Assembly: GCA_013695405.1 (NCBI GenBank)
Contig: JACDAO010000574.1
Span: 1 to 7,264, forward strand
Reading direction: 5' to 3'
Origin: Acidobacteriota bacterium
Lineage (GTDB): Bacteria; Acidobacteriota; Vicinamibacteria; Vicinamibacterales; Vicinamibacteraceae
Length of the DNA stretch: 7,264 bases
Part shown: positions 1 to 5,342 of the stretch, piece after piece
Position numbering within the stretch: the first letter of the stretch is position 1
Layout: every line of letters begins with the position of its first letter
The notes under the pieces: generated by a model
The model's input: the letters and a program-made list of their open reading frames with translations, nothing else
Databases searched by the model: none
What the model was told of the DNA's origin: nothing
Made by a program: the position numbers and the translations under genes

Positions 1-774
1 GGTGAAGGCGCGTCGGCTGTCAACCGGCATCAGCCGTTCGAGCCAGCCGACCATGTCGGCCGCCAGCGCCGCGGCCGGTGACCGCCCCAGCCGGTCCTGG
101 ACGATTGACAGCAGCCCGCGCAGTCGATGCGGATATTCCTCGGCGTCGAGCGGACGACCGAGCAGCAGCGCCAGGATGACCAGGCCGGCCTGGGCGAGAT
201 CGGTCCGTACGTCGAATCGCACCGGACCGGCGGCCGGCGGCGTGGCGATGCGCCAGTCGCGCCACAATTGATGGCGGGGCAGGTGCATCCGGTCCAGGGC
301 GTGGGCCAGGACGTGTTCGACCATCACGACCCGGCCAGTCGGCGCAAGCACGATGCGCTCGGGTGCCAGCGAGCCGTGGGTGACGTTGCGCGAGTCGTGC
401 AGGACTGAAAGCGCGGCCAGGACTTCGCGAGTCACCTGGAGCGCCGCGCCCGCGTCCAGCGTGATCAACCCGTGCCCACCCATCTCGAGCACGTCCGACA
501 AGCGGCTGCCAGTCACGTGGCTGGAGACCAGCACCGGGCCCTTGCCCTTGCTGGCGGGCTCGAGTGTGCGGATTCTGGCAAACTTGACGTGCTGCAGGTT
601 GGCCAGGCGGCTGACGCGCTCGCGCAGGGGGCCTTCGACCGTGGCAAAGGCCGGATCCAGGAAGAACCACTCGACCAGTTCGCCGGTGCCGGAGTCGCGC
701 CGTTCGCGCACACCGAGCCCGTCGCGAAACACGACGCGATCTTCCGCCGGTTCCGGCAGGTGTGCTACTTTCAC
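1..774 (-). CDS. Pseudokinase-like protein, partial (C-terminus beyond window)
   Basis: A minus-strand frame stays open for 258 codons from GTG at 774 to the left edge, so only the N-terminal part is present. It aligns by eye with the bacterial Ser/Thr kinase fold: an N-lobe strand (LVEWFFLD, 33-40) where VAIK would be, an alpha-C-like helix ending RLANLQHVKFARI, a LAALSVLHDSRNVTHGSL segment (119-136) resembling the catalytic loop, then IVLAPTGRVVMVEHVLAHAL. Every catalytic position is changed: the VAIK lysine is aromatic (about F37), HRD is HGS (133-135), PEN is PER (138-140) and DFG is EHV (153-155). No glycine-rich loop is evident. This fits a non-catalytic kinase-fold scaffold or ligand sensor; that role is inferred. 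The GTG start is supported by AAAGGA 8 nt upstream. No transmembrane segment is visible in this part; a C-terminal membrane or PEGA-type domain could lie outside the window. Product unknown beyond the fold. Confidence 0.8.
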   Translation of the reverse strand, partial: MKVAHLPEPAEDRVVFRDGLGVRERRDSGTGELVEWFFLDPAFATVEGPLRERVSRLANLQHVKFARIRTLEPASKGKGPVLVSSHVTGSRLSDVLEMGGHGLITLDAGAALQVTREVLAALSVLHDSRNVTHGSLAPERIVLAPTGRVVMVEHVLAHALDRMHLPRHQLWRDWRIATPPAAGPVRFDVRTDLAQAGLVILALLLGRPLDAEEYPHRLRGLLSIVQDRLGRSPAAALAADMVGWLERLMPVDSRRAFT

Positions 775-878
775 CGCGCGCGTCCTTTCCGGGTGTCCAG
801 AGCCGCCGCGATCGCACGCATCGCCCGGTCGGTGGTGCAACGGCCACACCAGCACACTCGTTGCGGTTTCTCGTCCAT
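771..878 (-). CDS. Possible small ORF with CxCxxC motif, coupled to the pseudokinase
   Basis: ATG at 878 opens a 35-codon frame whose TGA (773-771) overlaps the GTG start of the pseudokinase (774-772) as GTGA, the classic layout for translational coupling. An in-frame ATG at 908 would give 45 residues, beginning MTQPTLRQRVMDEK. The product carries CWCGRC (C9, C11, C14 in the 35-residue form), which could hold a metal or form a disulfide, followed by an alanine-rich helix (DRAMRAIAAALDTR) and a basic tail. About 26 of 35 codons end in G or C, less biased than the neighbouring genes. No good Shine-Dalgarno sequence precedes either ATG. I recognise no family. It may be a real leader peptide or simply an open stretch in GC-rich 5' leader DNA. 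Confidence 0.3.
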   Translation of the reverse strand: MDEKPQRVCWCGRCTTDRAMRAIAAALDTRKGRAR

Positions 879-949
879 AACTCGCTGTCGCAATGTCGGT
901 TGTGTCATCGGCGTGAGGGCCGCTCCCCATCACTCGACCTGTCGTTCAC

Positions 950-968
950 GCAACCGTGCAACGGTTGC
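950..968. repeat. Perfect 8-bp inverted repeat, operator candidate before thrC
   Basis: GCAACCGT (950-957) and ACGGTTGC (961-968) are exact reverse complements separated by GCA. A second, overlapping pair, CACG (947-950) and CGTG (955-958), lies on its left side. The centre is 32 nt before the thrC ATG and just upstream of the -10-like TGTAAT, a position suited to a dimeric repressor or activator. As RNA it would make an 8-bp stem with a 3-nt loop but has no following U-run, so a terminator is unlikely. It does not obviously match the TnGTnnnACnA pattern known for FadR-type proteins. Confidence 0.45.
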
Positions 969-976
969 CTCACTTC

Positions 977-982
977 TGTAAT
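977..982 (+). promoter_or_regulatory. Candidate -10 box of thrC
   Basis: TGTAAT matches TATAAT at five of six positions and ends 8 nt before the thrC ATG, so initiation at the usual distance would give a transcript starting at or almost at the start codon. There is no good -35 match 16-18 nt upstream; that space is occupied by the inverted repeat at 950-968, which would suit activator-dependent or regulated initiation. Weak call from composition and position alone. Confidence 0.3.
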
Positions 983-990
983 CGGCTGAT

Positions 991-2307
991 ATGTACCGCG
1001 CTTCATTTCGCTGTATCTCCGGGTGCCACGGCACGCACACGCTGTTCGCCCCGCTCTACCGCTGCCCTACCTGCGGCGACCTGCTCGAGGTCGCGCACGA
1101 CCTGACGGCGCTGGCCGACCGGTCAGCGGGCGCGTGGATGCGCCTGTTCGACGACCGGTACAAGCGCACGATCTGGCCCTACGGCTCGGCGGTCTGGGGC
1201 AAGAAGGAGTGGGTCTGCCCCGATATCCGTGACGATCAGGTCGTCTCGATGGACGAGGGCGGCACCAACCTGCTGTGGGCCGAGCGCTACGGCAGCACGT
1301 TGGGCGTCCCCGACCTCTGGATCAAGCAGTGTGGCAACTCGCACACCGGGTCCTTCAAGGATCTGGGCATGACCGTGCTGGTTTCGGCGGTGCGGCAGAT
1401 GATCACCGACGGCCAGCAGGTGCGGGCGATAGCCTGCGCCTCCACCGGCGACACCTCGGCGGCGCTGGCGGCGTATGCCGCGGCTGCCGGCATCCCGGCC
1501 ATCGTCCTGCTGCCACGCGGCAAGGTGTCGGTCGCGCAGCTGCTGCAGCCGATTGCCAATGGCGCGCTGGTGCTGTCGCTTGACACCGACTTCGACGGCT
1601 GCATGGCGATCGTCCAGCGGCTGGCCGACCAGGACGGGGTCTACCTGGCCAACTCGATGAACAGCCTGCGGCTCGAGGGCCAGAAGACGGTGGCCATCGA
1701 GATCGTGCAGCAGTGGGACTGGCAGGTGCCCGACGTGGTGATCATCCCGGGCGGCAACCTCGGCAACGTCAGCGCACTCGGCGCGGGCTTCGACCTGATG
1801 CTGGCACTGGGCGTGATCAGCACGCGGCCGCGCATCGTGGTGGCGCAGGCGGCGCGCGCCAACCCGCTCTACCTGGCCTACCAGCACGGCTGGGACTTCG
1901 CGCCGGTGCAGGCGCAGGAGACGCTGGCCTCGGCCATCCAGATCGGCAACCCGGTCTCGATCAAGAAGGCGATCCGCACGCTCCAGGCGTACGACGGCGT
2001 CGTCGAACAGGCGACCGAGAGCGAACTCGCGGACGCCGCGGCCCGCGCCGATCGCACCGGCATGTTCAACTGCCCGCACACCGGCGTGGCCCTGGCGGTG
2101 CTCGAGAAGCTCGCCGCCCGTGGCGAGATCACCCGCGACCAGAAGGTGGTGGTGGTGTCGACCGCGAACGGCCTGAAGTTCAGCGACTTCAAGCTCCGCT
2201 ACCACCAGGCAGCGCTCGACGGGATGGACACCTCCCTGGTCAATCGACCGGTGGAGCTGCCCAACGACTACGACAGCGTGCGGCGGGCGATCGACGAGCG
2301 TACCTGA
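991..2307 (+). CDS. thrC: Threonine synthase, PLP-dependent
   Basis: This 438-residue protein converts O-phosphohomoserine and water to threonine and phosphate in the cytoplasm, the last step of threonine synthesis. It is a fold-type II PLP enzyme: the Schiff-base lysine is K123 in [11 protein letters not shown] (117-127), [17 protein letters not shown] (149-165) forms the cofactor pocket and GGNLGN (254-259) is the phosphate-binding loop. [12 protein letters not shown] (320-331), GMFNCPHTG (357-365) and [10 protein letters not shown] (388-397) are typical of the family. The N-terminus has C8, C12, C25 and C28 in a zinc-ribbon-like arrangement, as in many longer bacterial ThrC proteins. The start is firm: an in-frame TAA at 979-981 lies only 9 nt upstream and no alternative fits. 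No Shine-Dalgarno sequence is visible. No hom or thrB adjoins it, so the threonine genes are not clustered here. Confidence 0.95.
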   Translation: MYRASFRCISGCHGTHTLFAPLYRCPTCGDLLEVAHDLTALADRSAGAWMRLFDDRYKRTIWPYGSAVWGKKEWVCPDIRDDQVVSMDEGGTNLLWAERYGSTLGVPDLWIKQCGNSHTGSFKDLGMTVLVSAVRQMITDGQQVRAIACASTGDTSAALAAYAAAAGIPAIVLLPRGKVSVAQLLQPIANGALVLSLDTDFDGCMAIVQRLADQDGVYLANSMNSLRLEGQKTVAIEIVQQWDWQVPDVVIIPGGNLGNVSALGAGFDLMLALGVISTRPRIVVAQAARANPLYLAYQHGWDFAPVQAQETLASAIQIGNPVSIKKAIRTLQAYDGVVEQATESELADAAARADRTGMFNCPHTGVALAVLEKLAARGEITRDQKVVVVSTANGLKFSDFKLRYHQAALDGMDTSLVNRPVELPNDYDSVRRAIDERT

Positions 2308-2309
2308 CT

Positions 2310-2327
2310 CGGCCGTCTCCCCGGCCG
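2310..2327 (+). terminator. GC-rich hairpin after thrC, possible terminator
   Basis: CGGCCG (2310-2315) and CGGCCG (2322-2327) can pair as a six-base-pair all-GC stem around a 6-nt loop, starting 3 nt after the thrC stop codon. There is no T-run behind it, so it is at best an imperfect intrinsic terminator; it could also protect the 3' end of the thrC transcript or be chance in GC-rich DNA. Confidence 0.3.
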
Positions 2328-2340
2328 CCCGCGACTTCTG

Positions 2341-2349
2341 TGGTACAAG
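2341..2349 (+). promoter_or_regulatory. Candidate extended -10 of the GntR-family gene
   Basis: TG-G-TACAAG reads as an extended -10 element (TACAAG against TATAAT, four of six) ending 7 nt before the ATG at 2357. No Shine-Dalgarno sequence lies in between. If used, the transcript would be leaderless or nearly so, as suggested for thrC. Whether the gene has its own promoter or is read through from thrC (49-nt gap) cannot be decided from sequence. Confidence 0.25.
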
Positions 2350-2356
2350 AATCGGC

Positions 2357-3196
2357 ATGTCACAATCGCCCGGCCCGTCCGGCGGACGGCGTGCGCCGGT
2401 GTTCGCTGGCGGACCGATCGACCGTGGCGTCTCGGAGCAGCGGGTGCGGGACGCCGCCTGGCGACAATCGAGCCGAACGCCCACGAGCGCGGCAGAAACC
2501 GTCGTCGAACACGTTCGGACGCTGCTCGAGCGCGGCGCTCTCGCGCCCGGCGACCGGCTGCCCCCCGAACGCACGCTTGCGCTCTACACCGGTGTCAGCC
2601 GGTCCTCGGTCCGGGTCGGGTTGCGGGCGCTGGCGACGATGGGGATCATTCAGTCGCGACACGGCTCGGGCACCTTCATCGCCGACGGACCGCCTGCACT
2701 GGAAAGCAAAACGTTACATTTTCTGGCTGCCCTGCACGGCTTCACCCGCGACGAGATGTTCGAGGCGCGTCGCCTGCTCGAGGTCGGCGTGGCGGGTCTG
2801 AGCGCACGCCGCGCCAGTGGCGAGCAGGTAGCCGCCATCGCCGAGGAAGTCACCAGCATGTTCGCCTCGCTGGACAGCCCGCTCGACTTCCTGCGGCACG
2901 ACATCCGCTTCCACCGCGCGGTCGCCGCTGCGTCGGGGAACCCGATCCTGGCGTCGCTGGTGGAGATGCTGTCCGAGGTGTTCTACGAGCGCCGCCGCGC
3001 GACCGTGGACCGGGCCCGCGACCTGAAGGAGTCGGCCGAGATGCACCGGCGTATTTACATGGCGATCCGGCAGCGCGACGCGGCCGGGGCGGGCGAGGCG
3101 ATGAACCGCCATCTGCAACTCGCCTACGAGGCCCAGCTCAGCGAGGAGCGCAGCCGAGCCGCTGAGCCGGCCGGCGTCGGCGGCGCACTCCCCTGA
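2357..3196 (+). CDS. GntR/FadR-family transcriptional regulator with FCD domain
   Basis: This 279-residue DNA-binding protein has a winged helix-turn-helix at about 43-110 (LLERGALAPGDRLPPERTLA, then VSRSSVRVGLRALATMGII and the wing RHGSGTFIAD) and an all-helical FCD ligand domain at about 130-262. The FCD metal-site residues appear intact: D182 and H186 in HDIRFHRAV, H230 in EMHRRIY and H252 in MNRHL. Proteins of this type usually bind small carboxylates through such a metal and act as dimers; the ligand here is unknown. The first 40 residues form a low-complexity polar tail not needed by the fold, so a later start (GTG at codon 30) is possible. The gene begins 49 nt after thrC on the same strand and converges with the phosphodiesterase gene, 27 nt away. 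Control of thrC or of itself is plausible from position only. Confidence 0.92.
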   Translation: MSQSPGPSGGRRAPVFAGGPIDRGVSEQRVRDAAWRQSSRTPTSAAETVVEHVRTLLERGALAPGDRLPPERTLALYTGVSRSSVRVGLRALATMGIIQSRHGSGTFIADGPPALESKTLHFLAALHGFTRDEMFEARRLLEVGVAGLSARRASGEQVAAIAEEVTSMFASLDSPLDFLRHDIRFHRAVAAASGNPILASLVEMLSEVFYERRRATVDRARDLKESAEMHRRIYMAIRQRDAAGAGEAMNRHLQLAYEAQLSEERSRAAEPAGVGGALP

Positions 3197-3223
3197 CCAG
3201 GGGGTCCGCCCGCCAGAGCCCGA

Positions 3224-4744
3224 TCAGCGTGGCTCGCCGAGGCGCCGCACTGATGGCAACCCCAGCAAGTCCAGGCACAGCGGCGCGATGTCCACCGACC
3301 GCATCTCGACCGGTAACGTCAGCGGCTGGGGGCCGGCGACAATGAACGGGCAAAGCGATTCGAGCGCGTGCAGCCCGCCGTGCGAGCCGCCGCCCAGGTG
3401 CGCCTTGCCGCCGGGCACTTCGAACTCGCACCCCGGGCGCGCCGTCAGCCACAGTCGGGCACCCGTCGTCGCATCGAGCGCGCCAGCCAGGCGCTCGAAG
3501 GCGTTGGGGTAGTCTTCCCACCGCAGCATGCCGTCCTGGACGGCGACGTCCAGGACATCGAGCGTGCCGCGCCAGCTCCAGGTCGTCCCATACGCGTCGC
3601 GGGCAGACGCATCGCCGTTGCCACCACGCCAGAAGTCGAGGCGCCCGTCCGCTGATGCCGCGGCATACATGGTGCTGCCCTGAACGCTACGTCCTGCGCC
3701 CCAGGCCGCGAGGTCCACGCGCGGGTCGGCCAGCGCGAGCTCGACGACACGCGCGAGCTCGGCGTCATCCTTCGAGTGGAAGTAGATCTGGGCCGCGCGC
3801 ATGTTCGGGCAGATCATGATCTGATCGCCGTCGGCCCAGGGCTTCCCGAGTGCGGCCTGCTGGAGCTCCTTGAACGTCACATCGAGGCGGATGGCCGCCT
3901 GGTCCGCATCCTCGAGGATCTCGCAGTGTCCGTGATCAGACGTGACGATGACCCAGGTGTCCCGCAGCAACTGATCCATGCCGCCGGCCGCCTCGAACAT
4001 CGTCCCCAACGCCGCATCGACGCGCTCGATCACGTCGAGGGCCGCATGGGGGCCGACGTCGTGGCTGCGGTAGTCGTTGTCGGCGAAGTAGGCGACGTTG
4101 AAATCGGCAAATGCGTCGTCTTCCGCGACCTCTGCCAGCATCTTCCCGGTCGACGCGTCGTCCATGCCGAACCGGTGCAGCACGCCGCCCTTGTCGATCA
4201 GCGGCTTTCCCCGCAGCGTGCGCGTCGCGACGAAGTCACCCAGGCACAAGGTCGAGGGCCCGTGGACGGTGGTCGTCAGCGACACGCCGGGGAGCAACGC
4301 CAGCAGCTTCGGGATGTGAACCGTGTGCGCGACGTTGCCCTTGAAAATCAGGTAGTTGAGGCACATCGCCTTCTTGCCGGCGTGCTCGACCTGCTCGAAC
4401 AGCGTCGGCGAGGTCAGCCGCTCGCCATTGAGACCGACCAGGAAATCGCGCAGGAAGGCGCGAAATCCTTCGCGCGCGACGACCCAGAAATCGTCGCCGA
4501 AGTAGGCCACGTCCTCGTGCGCCTCGTCGTACCAGGCGGCGCCGACGATGCCACTCCTCGCCGGGTACTCGCCGGTGATGATGGTGGTGGTCGCCGCCGG
4601 CGTGATCGACGGGAACATGGTGACCGACTCTTGCATCTGCCCGGCCTCGGCGAGTCGCTGCAAGTGGGGCAATCGGCCGGTTTGAATGGCCGGTACCACC
4701 ACTCGCGGGGTCGCGGCGTCGACGACGATCAACAGGACCTTCAC
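3224..4744 (-). CDS. Alkaline-phosphatase-superfamily phosphodiesterase/nucleotide pyrophosphatase
   Basis: A 506-residue metal-dependent phosphoesterase of the type I phosphodiesterase/NPP group. The two-metal site looks complete: D9 (LLIVVDAATP), nucleophile T48 in FPSITPAATTT, D224 and H228 in DNDYRSHDVGP, D270 and H271 in TSDHGH, and H455 in GGGSHGGLHA. TGEYPARSGIVG (57-68) is the usual segment behind the nucleophile. The hydrophobic start VKVLLIVVDA is the first core strand, not a signal peptide, so the enzyme is probably cytoplasmic. Substrate unknown; phosphonate or nucleotide phosphodiesters are possible, and phosphoglycerate-mutase-like chemistry less so. GTG at 4744 is preferred: it is where homology-like sequence begins and leaves a 25-nt gap to the gene upstream, whereas ATG at 4825 would add 27 proline/arginine-rich residues and overlap that gene by 56 nt. 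Shine-Dalgarno support is weak. Probably co-transcribed with the upstream 162-residue protein. Confidence 0.9.
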   Translation of the reverse strand: MKVLLIVVDAATPRVVVPAIQTGRLPHLQRLAEAGQMQESVTMFPSITPAATTTIITGEYPARSGIVGAAWYDEAHEDVAYFGDDFWVVAREGFRAFLRDFLVGLNGERLTSPTLFEQVEHAGKKAMCLNYLIFKGNVAHTVHIPKLLALLPGVSLTTTVHGPSTLCLGDFVATRTLRGKPLIDKGGVLHRFGMDDASTGKMLAEVAEDDAFADFNVAYFADNDYRSHDVGPHAALDVIERVDAALGTMFEAAGGMDQLLRDTWVIVTSDHGHCEILEDADQAAIRLDVTFKELQQAALGKPWADGDQIMICPNMRAAQIYFHSKDDAELARVVELALADPRVDLAAWGAGRSVQGSTMYAAASADGRLDFWRGGNGDASARDAYGTTWSWRGTLDVLDVAVQDGMLRWEDYPNAFERLAGALDATTGARLWLTARPGCEFEVPGGKAHLGGGSHGGLHALESLCPFIVAGPQPLTLPVEMRSVDIAPLCLDLLGLPSVRRLGEPR

Positions 4745-4769
4745 GCCCCGGAGGATATCGTATCGGCCC

Positions 4770-5258
4770 TCAGCTGTCGGCCAGCCCCGCCCAGGCGGCG
4801 GGGTCCTGCAGCCGCAGCGTCGCAAAGTAGATCGCCACGTCTTCGGGCGGGAACTGCTCGCGCAGTGTCTGCACCGCCGTCGGCAGTCTCTCCGGATCGG
4901 GAGTCGGCTGCGCGTCGTCGGCGATCAGGCCGTCCTCGTGGGCGATGCCGAGGCCGTCGAGAAAGGCGCCCATCATCTGTCGTTGGTGGGTCAGGTGATA
5001 GGTGATCAGCAGGCGGCCGGCGACTGCGTCGGACACCGAGGCCAGGCCGGCGGTGTACTTCGCCTTCTTCTCGAGCGGCAGCGCCAGCACGGACTTGACA
5101 CGGAAGTTGAGGCGGCGCGACAACAGCCCGACCACTTCGGCATGCTCGGCGCCCGTTTCACCCTCGTTCCAGAACGCCTCGGCCGCCCGCAGGCGTTGCG
5201 GTTCGGTCATCTGCTTCCACAATTGCGAGGCGCGCGTGATCGGTTCGACGTCGGACAT
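4770..5258 (-). CDS. Conserved-looking helical protein of unknown function
   Basis: A 162-residue soluble protein whose function I do not recognise. It has no signal peptide, membrane segment, cysteine or clear catalytic motif. It reads as mostly alpha-helical: an N-terminal helix pair (ASQLWKQMTEPQRLRAAEAF, 10-29), a basic middle (SRRLNFRVKSVLALPLEKKAK, 47-67), a hydrophobic helix SDAVAGRLLITYHLTHQRQM (76-95) followed by MMGAFLDGLGIAHEDGLI, then an acidic/proline linker (113-124) and a C-terminal block containing FPPEDVAIYFATLRLQDPAAW. I have an impression of similar uncharacterised proteins in acidobacterial genomes, not verified. ATG at 5258 is the natural start, though no Shine-Dalgarno stands before it. 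It ends 25 nt before the phosphodiesterase GTG and starts 84 nt after uup, so it probably shares a transcript with the phosphodiesterase. Confidence 0.88.
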   Translation of the reverse strand: MSDVEPITRASQLWKQMTEPQRLRAAEAFWNEGETGAEHAEVVGLLSRRLNFRVKSVLALPLEKKAKYTAGLASVSDAVAGRLLITYHLTHQRQMMGAFLDGLGIAHEDGLIADDAQPTPDPERLPTAVQTLREQFPPEDVAIYFATLRLQDPAAWAGLADS

Positions 5259-5272
5259 GGCTGGGACTCGGG

Positions 5273-5322
5273 TCAGGCTACTGGCTTCGGGGGACAGCTG
5301 CAGCCTGTAGCCTGCAGCCTGA
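5273..5322. repeat. AGCCTG micro-repeat cluster with inverted copy
   Basis: Between uup and the unknown gene, CAGCCTG (5301-5307), TAGCCTG (5308-5314) and CAGCCTG (5315-5321) form three tandem 7-nt units, preceded by a degenerate CAGCTG (5295-5300). The inverted copy CAGGCTAC (5274-5281) pairs perfectly over 8 bp with GTAGCCTG (5307-5314), leaving a 25-nt loop that itself contains part of GCTGCAGC (5297-5304). In the minus-strand transcript this would be a hairpin between two genes; there is no U-run. It could be a REP-like dispersed repeat, an mRNA processing site or a local duplication. Confidence 0.55.
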
Positions 5323-5342
5323 GGATCGGCGCGGGCGATAGT

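Larger units (their letters stand above)
775..990. promoter_or_regulatory. Divergent intergenic control region
   Basis: This 216-nt region separates the leftward pseudokinase from rightward thrC and must hold both promoters unless the pseudokinase is read through from elsewhere. Its left part carries the pseudokinase ribosome site (GGAAAGGA, 783-790 on the minus strand) and the possible small ORF. Its right part carries the inverted repeat at 950-968 and a -10-like hexamer at 977-982. I could not pick a convincing minus-strand promoter. Confidence 0.6.

Noticed and set aside
20..847. A 275-codon minus-strand frame with an ATG start over the pseudokinase region.
   Set aside because: The product is arginine/proline-rich nonsense, while the neighbouring frame gives kinase-fold sequence with a good ribosome site and stays open to the window edge.
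1123..2574. A 483-codon open frame on the minus strand opposite thrC and the start of the regulator.
   Set aside because: It is antisense to an unmistakable thrC, has low-complexity H/R/G/A-rich composition and no domain. Such frames arise from strong third-position GC bias.
1713..2801. A 362-codon plus-strand frame overlapping thrC and the regulator.
   Set aside because: Out-of-frame reading of two convincing genes, arginine/proline-rich, no motif.
3190..3203. CCCCTG-AC-CAGGGG palindrome at the convergent gene ends, considered as a bidirectional terminator.
   Set aside because: The loop is only 2 nt, it overlaps the regulator's stop codon, and there is no T-run on either strand.
3776..5005. 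A 409-codon open frame on the plus strand opposite the phosphodiesterase and the unknown gene.
   Set aside because: Antisense to genes with intact motifs; arginine- and glycine-rich with no recognisable fold. GC-bias shadow.
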